Positions 26,213 to 33,883 are shown, counted from the first letter of the stretch. The stretch is DNA of 64,000 bases from Thalassovita sp. (GCA_017792425.1 CP051233.1:461457-525456), one strand, 5' to 3'. Numbers and translations: made by a program. The notes: generated from the sequence alone by a model not told the origin.

Positions 26213-27841
26213 ATGCTGGGTTCGATGATGCGAAAAGAGCTGCTGATCAGTGATCTGATCGAGCACGCCGGAAAATACCACGCCGACACCGAAATCATCA
26301 GCCGCGAAACCACCGGCGAGATGAACATAACCAATTGGGGCGAAACGGCCGCCGCGTCGCGCAAGTTGGCATCGGCTCTTGGCACTCTGGGCCTCGAACA
26401 GGGCGACCGAGTTGCGACACTCGCATGGAACAACCACCGTCACCTGAAGATCTGGTTCGCCGTGTCGGGCTCGGGCATGGTCTGCCACACGCTGAATCCA
26501 CGCCTTGCGCCGCAGCAGTTCATCTTTATCTGCAACGATGCCGCCGACAAGGCGATCTTCTTCGACAAGACCTTCATGCCGCTGATCACCGGCACCAAGG
26601 AACACCTCAAGACCATCGAGTATTTCATCTACATGGGTCCGCGCGACGAGGATGTTGCCGCCGCCCTGCCGGAAACCGTCTTCTTCGACGAATTGATCGA
26701 GCAAGGCGCGGACGATTACGAATGGCCGCAATTCAGCGAAGATACCCCCTGTTCGCTGTGCTACACGTCGGGCACCACAGGCAACCCGAAGGGCGTTTTG
26801 TACTACAACCGCTCGACGATGATCCACACTTTCGCAATCTCGCTGCCCGATAGCCTCAGCTTGTCAGGTCAGGAAACCATCCTGCCGGTGGTTCCGATGT
26901 TCCATGCCAATGCCTGGGGCATTCCCTATGCCGCCGCGATGACCGGGGCCAAACTTGTGATGCCCGGGCCGGGGCTTGATGGTGACAGCCTTCTGGGGCT
27001 GATCGACGAATATAAGGTTTCGCTGGCGCTTGGGGTGCCGACAATCTGGATGATGCTCATCGCTTCGGCCAAGAAGGCGGGCTCGAAGCTGGAAAGCCTC
27101 AAGCGCAACGTCATCGGCGGATCGGCCGCCGCACCTTCTATGATCGCCACCTTCCGTGACGATTTCGACTGTGACACTATCCACGCTTGGGGCATGACCG
27201 AAACCTCGCCCCTTGGCACAGCCAACGTGCCGAAAGGCAAGCATGCCGATCTCGATGCCGATGCGCTGGCGCTTGTGCGACTCGGTCAGGGCCGTCCCCC
27301 CTTCGGCATTGATTTGCGTATCGTCGATGAAGACGGCACTGCGCTGCCGCATGACGGCGCGGCGCAAGGCGCGCTGCAGGTGCGTGGGCATTGGGTGGTC
27401 GATACCTATTTCGGCAAGGACAAGACCGCGATGACCGAAGATGGCTGGTTCGACACAGGCGACGTCGCCTCGGTTGATGCGGACGGTTTCATGACCATCC
27501 GCGACCGCACCAAGGACATCATCAAATCAGGTGGTGAATGGATTTCCTCGGTCGATCTGGAGAATATCGCAGTTTCGCATCCGGGCATCGCCATGGCCGC
27601 CGCCATTGGCGCCGTGCACCCGAAATGGGATGAACGCCCGATCATCATCGCGGTCAAGAACGAAGGTGCCGAGGTCAGCGAGGATGACATCAAGGCGCTC
27701 TACGAAGGCAAGGTCGCCAGCTGGCAGGTGCCCGATGCCGTGGTGTTCACCGATGCGATCCCGCTCAACGCCACCGGCAAGATGCTCAAGAACCAGTTGC
27801 GCGACAAGTTCGGCAACACCCTGATCGAAAGAGGAGCCTGA
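26213..27841 (+). CDS. Long-chain-fatty-acid-CoA ligase-like AMP-forming synthetase
   Basis: A 542-residue ANL-superfamily enzyme that activates a carboxylate to its CoA thioester with ATP. The phosphate loop CYTSGTTGNPKGV is near residue 183, HAWGMTETSPLG follows near 325, and the C-terminal domain has DGWFDTGDVA and the catalytic lysine in NATGKMLKNQLR. The sequence resembles medium/long-chain acyl-CoA synthetases such as AlkK. GAGGAGG precedes the start. It would trap the acid produced by the aldehyde dehydrogenase encoded 1 bp downstream. Confidence 0.92.
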   Translation: MLGSMMRKELLISDLIEHAGKYHADTEIISRETTGEMNITNWGETAAASRKLASALGTLGLEQGDRVATLAWNNHRHLKIWFAVSGSGMVCHTLNPRLAPQQFIFICNDAADKAIFFDKTFMPLITGTKEHLKTIEYFIYMGPRDEDVAAALPETVFFDELIEQGADDYEWPQFSEDTPCSLCYTSGTTGNPKGVLYYNRSTMIHTFAISLPDSLSLSGQETILPVVPMFHANAWGIPYAAAMTGAKLVMPGPGLDGDSLLGLIDEYKVSLALGVPTIWMMLIASAKKAGSKLESLKRNVIGGSAAAPSMIATFRDDFDCDTIHAWGMTETSPLGTANVPKGKHADLDADALALVRLGQGRPPFGIDLRIVDEDGTALPHDGAAQGALQVRGHWVVDTYFGKDKTAMTEDGWFDTGDVASVDADGFMTIRDRTKDIIKSGGEWISSVDLENIAVSHPGIAMAAAIGAVHPKWDERPIIIAVKNEGAEVSEDDIKALYEGKVASWQVPDAVVFTDAIPLNATGKMLKNQLRDKFGNTLIERGA

Positions 27842-27842
27842 T

Positions 27843-29588
27843 ATGCTTGATGGAGCACAACTCGACCTTGCCGGGCAAGACGCCCTGTACGAGGAATACG
27901 ATGCCGCTCTGGCGGTTCTGGACGCCAACAAGGACAGATGGGCCCGCCTGCCTGTCGCAGAGCGCATCCGGCTTCTGAGCGGCATGAAGGACGGCATCAA
28001 GAAGGTCGCCAAGGGGTGGGCCGAAGAGGCCGCCCGCAAGAAGGGCCTCAAGCCCGGGACCGCCGTGGCCGGCGAGGAATGGGTCGCCGGGCCATATGCC
28101 TGCATGGCCGGCTGCAACGGGCTGATAAGCACGCTTTCCCAGATGGAGGGCAAAAAGTTCGTCGATCACCTGCACACGCGAGAGCTGGTTACCGGCCAGC
28201 TTGGCGTGCAGGTTCTGCCGCATTCGATCTGGGATCGCCTGCTCCTCAGCGGCGTTTCCGCCGAGGTCTGGATGCAGAAGGGCGTTAACAAGGCCAACCT
28301 CAAGTCGCATGTGGCTATCGCCTATGACACGCCCGAAAATCAGCGCGAGGGCAAGGTCGCACTGGTGCTGGGCGCCGGCAACGTCAACGCGATCACGCCG
28401 TTGGACGTGCTGCAAAAGCTGATCCTGGAAAACCAGGTGGTGCTGCTTAAGATGAACCCGGTCAACGACTACCTGACCGACTATTACCGCATCGCGATGA
28501 AACCCTTCATCGACGAAGGCTTCCTGCGCATCGTCAAGGGCGATGCCAGGGGCGGGGCCTATCTGTGCGATCACCCGATCATTGAAGAGCTTCATATCAC
28601 AGGCGCCGACACCACCCATGACGCCATCGTCTGGGGCGTCGGTGAAGAAGGCAAAAAGAACCGCGCCGCGGGCACGCCGAAAAACGCCAAGCGTTTTACG
28701 TCAGAGCTGGGCGGGGTTGGCCCGACCATCGTCGTGCCAGGCCCGTGGTCAGCGGCCGATATCCGCTTTCAGGCGGAAAACATCGCGACAATGAAGCTGC
28801 ACAACTCCGGCCACAACTGCGTGGCCGTTCAGGCCTTGATCATGCCCAAGGGCTGGAACAAGGGCGCTCGCCTGATCGATGCGGTCAAGAAGGTCGCGGC
28901 GACATCGACACGCCCCGCCTGGTATCCCGGCGCAGAACAGCGGATCGAGACTCACAAGGCCAACAGCGGCAAAGTGGTCGAAACCGTGAATCGCGGCAAG
29001 ATCGCGCCAGCGCTGGTGATCACCGAAATCAGCGAGGTTGATCTCAATACTTCCTGCGAGGTTTTCGCCCCTGCCTTCGGCATCAAGGAGCTGGAAGCAT
29101 CTGATCCCGCCAGCTATCTCGAAGCGGCCATCGACTATGCCAACAACGAACTGGCGGGCACGCTAGGCGGTCAGATCCTGATCCACCCGCGCACCATCCG
29201 CAAGATCGGCAAAAAACGGTTCGAGGAAATCGTCGCCAAGATGCGGTATGGCACCATCGGCATCAACGGCTGGTGCGGCTTGGGGTTTCTGATCACGGCT
29301 TGCCCCTGGGGCGCCTTCCCCGGCCACACGATCAAGGATGTGGGCTCGGGCATCGGCACGGTGCACAACAGCTTCATGCTGGAAGACACCGAACGCTGTG
29401 TCATCCGGGCCCCTTGGCGGCCCTTCCCGCGCGGGCTCCTGTCTGGGCAGTTCACGCTTTTGCCGCGACCGCCGTTCTTCATCACCAATAAACGACAGCA
29501 TAAGATCGGCGAGGCCCTGACCGGGTTCCAGTACAAACCAAGCTGGTTCAAGCTGCCGAAAATCTTCTATCACGCCCTGTTGGGGTGA
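27843..29588 (+). CDS. Aldehyde dehydrogenase family protein (long form)
   Basis: A 581-residue NAD(P)-dependent enzyme, about 90 residues longer than typical ALDHs. Cys326 in HNSGHNCVAVQ is the predicted nucleophile and ELGGVGPTIVVPG holds the glutamate-region loop. Long N- and C-terminal extensions flank the core; the tail (TNKRQHKIGEALTG and beyond) is basic. It is expected to convert the fatty aldehyde from the GMC or dioxygenase step to the acid. It starts 1 bp after the ligase stop, so the two are translated together. Confidence 0.87.
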   Translation: MLDGAQLDLAGQDALYEEYDAALAVLDANKDRWARLPVAERIRLLSGMKDGIKKVAKGWAEEAARKKGLKPGTAVAGEEWVAGPYACMAGCNGLISTLSQMEGKKFVDHLHTRELVTGQLGVQVLPHSIWDRLLLSGVSAEVWMQKGVNKANLKSHVAIAYDTPENQREGKVALVLGAGNVNAITPLDVLQKLILENQVVLLKMNPVNDYLTDYYRIAMKPFIDEGFLRIVKGDARGGAYLCDHPIIEELHITGADTTHDAIVWGVGEEGKKNRAAGTPKNAKRFTSELGGVGPTIVVPGPWSAADIRFQAENIATMKLHNSGHNCVAVQALIMPKGWNKGARLIDAVKKVAATSTRPAWYPGAEQRIETHKANSGKVVETVNRGKIAPALVITEISEVDLNTSCEVFAPAFGIKELEASDPASYLEAAIDYANNELAGTLGGQILIHPRTIRKIGKKRFEEIVAKMRYGTIGINGWCGLGFLITACPWGAFPGHTIKDVGSGIGTVHNSFMLEDTERCVIRAPWRPFPRGLLSGQFTLLPRPPFFITNKRQHKIGEALTGFQYKPSWFKLPKIFYHALLG

Positions 29589-29601
29589 CCTTGAAACACT
29601 T

Positions 29602-29626
29602 GCAGGCGGAGTTGATTTCCGCCTGC
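29602..29626. promoter_or_regulatory. Perfect 9-bp-arm hairpin before the tetR gene
   Basis: GCAGGCGGA and TCCGCCTGC are perfect inverted arms around a 7-nt loop, 13 bp after the ALDH stop and 11 bp before the TetR start. No T-run follows, so it may be an operator for autoregulation or an mRNA structure separating tetR from the operon. Confidence 0.5.
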
Positions 29627-29637
29627 TGGTCATACAT

Positions 29638-30258
29638 ATGAATGCCATGAATGAAATGCCCGCAAAACTCAAAGCTCGTGCCGCTCGCAAAAGCGCGAAG
29701 CGGGACGAGAAAAAGCAACAGATTGCTGAAAGTGCGATCGAGGCGCTCAAGGAGTTGGGCTATGCCAACACCTCGCTGCGCGACATCGCCGAGAAAAGCG
29801 ATCTGTCGCTGGGCATGTTGCATTACTATTTCGAAGATCGCACTGACCTGATCATCTTTTGCGTCGAGATCTACAAGCGTCAGTTTGTGGCCGATATCAT
29901 GGACGCGCTGGACAAGGCCCAGGGCCGGGACGGGGTGATCGAAGGCTTCGCAACTGCGCTGGCGGCGTCGATCGCCGACGATGCGATGACCCATCGCCTG
30001 TGGTATGACATCCGCAATCAGGCCCTGTTCGATGCGAGCTTTCGGCCCGTCGTCGCCGAGATCGAGAACATGCTGATCGGCATCGTGCGCACGGCGATGA
30101 CCAAAGCTGGACACGCAAACCCCGAAAATGTCGACCTGTCCTATGCCCTGCTCGACGGCGTGTTCCGCCATCTGATGCAAGGACGTGTCAACGAAGATGC
30201 TCGTGACCGCGAAACCATGGCGGCCATCTTCCGGGGGCTGCTCGATCAATTCCTTTGA
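29638..30258 (+). CDS. TetR/AcrR-family regulator of the island
   Basis: A 206-residue repressor-like protein. The DNA-binding domain covers residues 20-68, with TSLRDIAEKSDLSLGMLHYYF as the helix-turn-helix (read in two parts) and a BetI-like C-terminal ligand domain. It is the last gene of the plus-strand operon and the only regulator in the island, so it probably senses an intermediate (an alcohol, acid or acyl-CoA) and controls both operons. Confidence 0.9.
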   Translation: MNAMNEMPAKLKARAARKSAKRDEKKQQIAESAIEALKELGYANTSLRDIAEKSDLSLGMLHYYFEDRTDLIIFCVEIYKRQFVADIMDALDKAQGRDGVIEGFATALAASIADDAMTHRLWYDIRNQALFDASFRPVVAEIENMLIGIVRTAMTKAGHANPENVDLSYALLDGVFRHLMQGRVNEDARDRETMAAIFRGLLDQFL

Positions 30259-30298
30259 GGAAATCCAGTTCACCGGGCACAGAAGCGTTTGATCAGCC

Positions 30299-30318
30299 TT
30301 TCGGCGATTTGGCCGAAA
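30299..30318 (+). terminator. Weak hairpin at the 3' end of tetR
   Basis: A 7-bp perfect stem with a 6-nt loop begins 41 nt after the tetR stop. It lacks a proper T-run, so it is only a possible terminator or mRNA-stabilising end. Confidence 0.35.
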
Positions 30319-30529
30319 ACCGTTCTTGGAAATTATCCGGTTTACCTCGTGATGGTAATCCTGCCCTGTGCTGGACCCGCCGATAAAGACACCGACGGCA
30401 TTTACCTGTTGATCGCCCAACGTGTTTCGGACCGGACATAGGTTTATGGAGAGTTCCGCCCCCTAGGAACCAGGATGATGTTGACGGGATTTCCGGGTTG
30501 GCACCTGTAGGATGGGGCGAAGAGGAGCT

Positions 30530-30709
30530 TCAGCTTCTTGGGGTTGGCTGGACATCTACGTGCCGACGCTTCAATCGCCTCCTCTGGACGATCTGGCGCG
30601 TGAACTGATCGTCTTGCCCCTGAACCTTCGCACCTACCCTCTTCCATTCCGCCACTACTTTTTCGGAACGCACCTCGGCCAACTCCGGCAGCAACCATTC
30701 ACAGACCAT
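30530..30709 (-). pseudogene. Possible 59-residue relic ORF at the island's right end
   Basis: A short minus-strand frame (starts MVCEWLLPELAEVRSEK, ends VDVQPTPRS) has a plausible charged, helical composition but no recognised domain. Its position beside the right attachment repeat is where an integrase gene would be expected. It may be a decayed fragment or chance. An overlapping 84-codon frame on the same strand is equally unconvincing. Confidence 0.2.
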
Positions 30710-30725
30710 TAAATTGGGGTCTGCA

Positions 30726-30749
30726 GAATCCTCTCACTCCGACCAATGA
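30726..30749 (+). repeat. attR-like direct repeat of the tRNA-Pro 3' end
   Basis: An exact copy of 16826-16849, including the acceptor 3' strand and CCA but lacking the rest of the tRNA. It marks the right end of the island. The following terminator hairpin differs from the left copy by only a few bases, so homology spans about 45 bp. Confidence 0.9.
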
Positions 30750-30752
30750 TAC

Positions 30753-30781
30753 AAGGCGCCCCAGGGCGCCTTTTGTTTTTT
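30753..30781 (+). terminator. Displaced tRNA-Pro terminator (right copy)
   Basis: AAGGCGCC, CCAG loop, GGCGCCTT and then TTGTTTTTT. This is probably the tRNA's original chromosomal terminator, pushed 13.9 kb away by the island; the left copy came with the element. Confidence 0.7.
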
Positions 30782-30804
30782 GGGGATGTCGGTGGTTGCG
30801 TGGG

Positions 30805-31155
30805 TCAGGCGCCGTCCACGATCAGGGCCATTTCCCCCAGCATGTCGTCCACCGCGTCCAGCGTCGCATCCAGAAAATCCGGGTTTTCCAGGTAGCGGTT
30901 GACTGCCATTTCGGCGGAAAAACACAGTTGGCCAAGGTCGGGAAAGCCCATCGTGGCGGCCATGCCTGCCGTCTTGTGGGCATAGTGCCGGAAGGTTTCC
31001 ATCGCGCTGGCCGGATCGTTTGCCAGCGCGTCGCTGTCGCGCAGCTCTTCCATGTGCTCCAGCCGTTCGGCGATCGTGGCGGCAAAGCGTGGGCGCATCT
31101 CGGCCAGCTTGGCGGCAAACAGCTCGGCGTGGGCTGATTGGCGCGCCTGCTGCAG
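30805..31155 (-). CDS. Hpt-domain phosphotransfer protein
   Basis: A small helical histidine phosphotransfer protein. The phospho-accepting His lies in FRHYAHKTAGMAATMGFP, followed by the usual LGQLC helix. From the only in-frame ATG (31098) it would be 97 residues, but the frame upstream continues the same amphipathic helix (AHAELFAAKLAE) and begins after a TGA with no ATG, GTG or TTG available. A CTG at 31155 gives 116 residues, the normal Hpt size. It follows a response-regulator gene and probably relays phosphate to or from it. Confidence 0.78.
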   Translation of the reverse strand: MQQARQSAHAELFAAKLAEMRPRFAATIAERLEHMEELRDSDALANDPASAMETFRHYAHKTAGMAATMGFPDLGQLCFSAEMAVNRYLENPDFLDATLDAVDDMLGEMALIVDGA

Positions 31156-31173
31156 TCGTGGGCGTTCATCGGG

Positions 31174-32172
31174 TCAGCCCGCCCAGGCGAAGGCTTTGAT
31201 CAGGTCGCGCTTCCAACCGGAATACTCGCCCGTGTGCACGGCGTCGGACGCGGCCTTGCGGGCCTTGTCCACGGCCGCATCCATCGCGTCGATGGCAGAG
31301 CGACCGGACCGCAGGCCCATGCGCTGCACCGGGCTGACGGCCACCTGCACATCCATTTCGCGCCAGTCGTCATAGGCCAGTTCCATCTTGTCGATGGCCT
31401 GTTGCACGTCCATCATCAGGTCGTCCATATCGATCTGGTCGCGGCCGTGGCAAACGCAGACAAAGGCGCCGCGCCCGGCGTGGGCGACGAATGACTCGCC
31501 ATAGGTCAGGCTGTCGGAAATGGCCTCGGCAACATCGGTGACAGTGTAATAATACTCCTCGGGCGAGCAGGTGTTATACAGCTCGCGAGCGTTGACAATC
31601 TGGAACGCAAAGATGTTGGTGGCGAACATGCCGCCACGCCCCAGTTGCAGCAGGAAGTTTTCCAGCGCCACGCGGTCGATCACCCCGGCCACGTCACGGA
31701 TGGTAAAGGCGGTGTCGAAGTTGAATTTCGGCCCGCGGAAATTGTCATTCAGCAATGCCTGCACCATTTCGCCATTGTGGCGGGCGACGTTGCTTTTCTC
31801 GTTCAGGCGTTCGGCCATGCGCATGCGGGTGGTCAGTTCCAGCGGGTCGAACGGTTTGGTCACATAGTCGGACGCCCCGGCGGCGAAGGCCTGGTTGATG
31901 AACACCTTGTCCGACATGGCGGTGACCATCAGGATCGGCGATTCGGCGTATTCGGGGATATAGCGGATCCAGTCGCACAGCTCGATTCCCGACATCTTCG
32001 GCATCTGGATATCCAGAAGGAAACAGTCGAACGGCTTGTCGACGCTCTGGATGATCTCCATCGCTTCGGCAGCCGACTGTGCGGTGGTGATATCCGGGTA
32101 GCCCGCACCGGGCAAAGAGCCCTTCAGCAGGTCCAGAACCATCGGGTCGTCATCAACAGCGAGTATCTTCAT
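31174..32172 (-). CDS. Response regulator with degenerate GGDEF-like output domain
   Basis: A 332-residue protein. The receiver domain covers residues 1-120: DDD acidic pocket at 7-9, phospho-acceptor Asp54 in LLDIQMPKMSG, and Lys in YVTKPF. The C-terminal half has the secondary-structure rhythm of a diguanylate cyclase, but where GG(D/E)EF is expected it reads HAGRGAFVCV, so it is probably inactive as a cyclase. The start at MKILAVDDD is preferred over an upstream Met. It pairs with the downstream Hpt gene. Output is unknown. Confidence 0.82.
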   Translation of the reverse strand: MKILAVDDDPMVLDLLKGSLPGAGYPDITTAQSAAEAMEIIQSVDKPFDCFLLDIQMPKMSGIELCDWIRYIPEYAESPILMVTAMSDKVFINQAFAAGASDYVTKPFDPLELTTRMRMAERLNEKSNVARHNGEMVQALLNDNFRGPKFNFDTAFTIRDVAGVIDRVALENFLLQLGRGGMFATNIFAFQIVNARELYNTCSPEEYYYTVTDVAEAISDSLTYGESFVAHAGRGAFVCVCHGRDQIDMDDLMMDVQQAIDKMELAYDDWREMDVQVAVSPVQRMGLRSGRSAIDAMDAAVDKARKAASDAVHTGEYSGWKRDLIKAFAWAG

Positions 32173-32538
32173 CTCGGTCCATCCAGGGCAGGCCGACACG
32201 CGTAAATACGGTGCGCGCGGACTTTTCACGCTTCGAGGATCGATTCAAATTGTGGCCTTTTTGGGCGGCTCTGGGGGCAATTCGGTGGTTGTAAACGGCA
32301 TGTTTGTGTCGTCATTTCCGACAGTTATCGGGTTGGCTGGGGATTGTTTCCGTGAAGGCGCATGTTGCGCAAGGCCGCATGGGCGCGCATCATCCGTGGC
32401 GGGCCGGGTGACGGTCTTGATTCGCCGACAAGCCCGGCAGCACGCGAAAACGGCTGCCAAATCCGGCGGGTAGGGGATGAACAAAGCGCCAGCAGACACC
32501 GATGCACAAAGATTTGCGAAGTTTTCACTGGCAATATG
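32173..32538. other. Intergenic stretch upstream of the TRAP binding-protein gene
   Basis: No gene is supported in these 366 bp. Short frames on both strands have no family resemblance. The segment separates the signalling pair from the benzoate cluster, and its right end leads into BoxR-type sites starting at 32539. Confidence 0.4.
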
Positions 32539-32574
32539 ATGCACCGCGTGCATAGTAAACGGCACTATAATGCC
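32539..32574 (+). promoter_or_regulatory. Candidate BoxR operator region upstream of the TRAP SBP
   Basis: ATGCAC-CGC-GTGCAT (32539-32553) is a perfect inverted repeat, and GGCA-CTATAA-TGCC (32561-32574) matches the TGCA-N6-TGCA operator known for BzdR/BoxR with one change per arm. The second site includes TATAAT, so bound repressor would cover a -10 element. It lies 25 bp before the SBP start. Confidence 0.6.
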
Positions 32575-32598
32575 TAAACGGCAAATGGGAGGAAATTC

Positions 32599-33645
32599 AT
32601 GACGAACCGCAGAACGATTCTGGGTGTGCTGGGCGGGGCCGCCTTTGCCGCGCTGTCTACGGCCCTGGCCACCGGCCCGGCGCTGGCCCAAGAGGTCACG
32701 CTGAAGCTGCACCAGTTCCTGCCTGCGCAGGCCAACGTGCCGCGCCTGGTGCTGGATGTCTGGGCCGACAAGGTCGAGGCAGATTCGAATGGCCGCATCA
32801 AGGTCGAGCGTTATCCCTCGATGCAACTGGGTGGCAAGCCGCCAGAACTGATGGACCAGGCGGTTGACGGTGTCGCCGATGTCGTTTGGACCGTGGTCGG
32901 CTATACGCCGGGTCGCTTCCCCTCGACCGAGGTGTTCGAACTGCCCTTCATGATGACCGATGCCCGCGCCACCTCGCGCGCGTATTGGCAGATGTTCGAA
33001 AAACACTGGAAGGACACCGAATTCAAAGACGTCCACATTCTGGGCGCCTGGGTGCATGGCCCCGGCATGATCCACACCAACAAGCCGGTGAACACCCCTG
33101 CCGACATGCAGGGTCTGAAAATCCGCGGCGGCTCCCGCTCGGTGAACTCGCTGCTGGAAAAACTGGGCGCGACCCCGGTCGGCATGCCGGTTCCTGCCGT
33201 GTCCGAGGGTCTGTCCAAGGGTGTGATCGACGGCACCACCATCCCGTGGGAAGTGACCGCCGCGTTGAAAGTGCCCGAACTGGTGAAGAACCACACCGAA
33301 TTCTCGGGCGCGGCACTTTATACGCTGACGTTTGTTCTGGCGATGAACAAGGACAAGTACGACAGCCTGCCGGACGATCTGAAGGCGGTGATTGACCAGA
33401 ATTCGGGCGAGGAATTCTCGGTCTTTGCCGGGGGCACGCAGGCGGATGCCGACGGTCCCGCGCGCCAGAAGGCCGTGGATCTGGGCAACAACATCATTAC
33501 CCTGGACGCCGCTGCCACCCAGGAATGGCGCGCCCTGTCGCAGCCGATCTATGACGAATGGGTCGCCGACATGTCTGGCCGTGGCATTGATGGTCAGGCC
33601 CTGATCGACGAAGCCCGGATGCTGATCGAAAAGTACACCCAGTAA
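32599..33645 (+). CDS. TRAP transporter substrate-binding protein, orphan
   Basis: A 348-residue periplasmic receptor. The signal peptide (MTNRRTILGVLGG to PALA, then QEV) has paired arginines of Tat type. DctP-fold features include LKIRGGSRSVNSLLEKLGA and the MQLGGKPPELMDQAVDG region. No DctQ/DctM genes lie beside it. Because candidate BoxR sites precede it and benzoate-CoA ligase follows, I infer that it captures benzoate or a related aromatic acid and uses permeases encoded elsewhere. GGGAGGAAA precedes the start. Confidence 0.9.
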   Translation: MTNRRTILGVLGGAAFAALSTALATGPALAQEVTLKLHQFLPAQANVPRLVLDVWADKVEADSNGRIKVERYPSMQLGGKPPELMDQAVDGVADVVWTVVGYTPGRFPSTEVFELPFMMTDARATSRAYWQMFEKHWKDTEFKDVHILGAWVHGPGMIHTNKPVNTPADMQGLKIRGGSRSVNSLLEKLGATPVGMPVPAVSEGLSKGVIDGTTIPWEVTAALKVPELVKNHTEFSGAALYTLTFVLAMNKDKYDSLPDDLKAVIDQNSGEEFSVFAGGTQADADGPARQKAVDLGNNIITLDAAATQEWRALSQPIYDEWVADMSGRGIDGQALIDEARMLIEKYTQ

Positions 33646-33664
33646 TCCGGGTGCATTTCTGGCG

Positions 33665-33704
33665 GGGGCCGTGGCGTGTTTCGCTGCGGCCCCTTCTTGT
33701 TTTT
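33665..33704 (+). terminator. Terminator after the TRAP SBP gene
   Basis: GGGGCCG and CGGCCCC form a 7-bp perfect stem with a 15-nt loop, followed by TTCTTGTTTTT. It begins 20 nt after the SBP stop and would isolate the SBP transcript from the ligase operon. Confidence 0.75.
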
Positions 33705-33726
33705 GCAAGAAAATGCACATACGCGT

Positions 33727-33743
33727 CTTTCATCTTGCCAAAA
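33727..33743 (+). repeat. Single copy of the CTTTCATCTTGC element
   Basis: CTTTCATCTTGCCAAAA matches the outer arm of the inverted repeat at 4944-5020 and another copy at 43778. It sits between the SBP terminator and the benzoate-CoA ligase operator. Confidence 0.5.
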
Positions 33744-33764
33744 GTGCGAAATAATGCACTATAC
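33743..33764 (+). promoter_or_regulatory. Candidate BoxR operator upstream of benzoate-CoA ligase
   Basis: TGCG-AAATAA-TGCA (33745-33758) fits TGCA-N6-TGCA with a single mismatch. It overlaps a second half-site reading TGCA-CTATAC (33755-33764) with the cluster's CTATA core, and sits in the larger inverted repeat AGTGC-N8-GCACT. Confidence 0.62.
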
Positions 33765-33883
33765 AGGAGGAGCGCGACGCCGCAGACGAATCCGCGCCAC
33801 CGGGTAGGAGGATCCGGTGGCGCGGGCGGCAAGAACAGGAAGCCCCCGCAGCCGCCTGCGCCGCGGGGCATGGGAGGACCAAC

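Larger units (their letters stand above)
30259..30725. other. Right end of the island, no confident gene
   Basis: This 467-bp stretch between tetR and the right repeat holds a small hairpin (30299-30318, stem TTTCGGC/GCCGAAA) just after tetR and short overlapping frames on both strands without family resemblance. Recombinase genes often sit here in tRNA-inserted islands; none is visible. It may be degraded mobile-element DNA. Confidence 0.5.
16826..30749. mobile_element. Genomic island of about 13.9 kb inserted at tRNA-Pro(CGG)
   Basis: The island is bounded by a 24-bp exact direct repeat of the tRNA-Pro 3' end (copies 13,900 bp apart). It carries ten complete genes that look like one catabolic unit: alkylsulfatase, TauD/AtsK-like dioxygenase, AGPS-like flavoprotein, TRAP transporter (three genes), GMC dehydrogenase, acyl-CoA ligase, aldehyde dehydrogenase and a TetR regulator. 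No integrase, relaxase or transposase is recognisable, so it is either a decayed element or moved in trans. The flanking genes (Na/Pi transporter, Hpt) were probably adjacent to the tRNA before insertion. Confidence 0.85.

Noticed and set aside
27843..29588. Aldehyde dehydrogenase as the missing BoxD
   Set aside because: It lies inside the island, 1 bp from a fatty acyl-CoA ligase gene, is longer than BoxD, and has no BoxR site upstream. A fatty aldehyde is the more likely substrate.
30444..30698. 84-codon minus-strand frame at the island end
   Set aside because: Arg/Gly/Ser-rich composition, no ribosome-binding site and no recognisable family; listed only as part of a gene-poor end.
30726..30845. 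A second tRNA-Pro gene at the right repeat
   Set aside because: Only the 3' acceptor strand and part of the T arm are present; the upstream bases cannot form the D or anticodon arms, so it is an attachment-site remnant.
32245..33720. 491-codon minus-strand frame over the TRAP SBP gene
   Set aside because: It is antisense to a clear DctP gene with signal peptide and ribosome-binding site; its translation has no domains.
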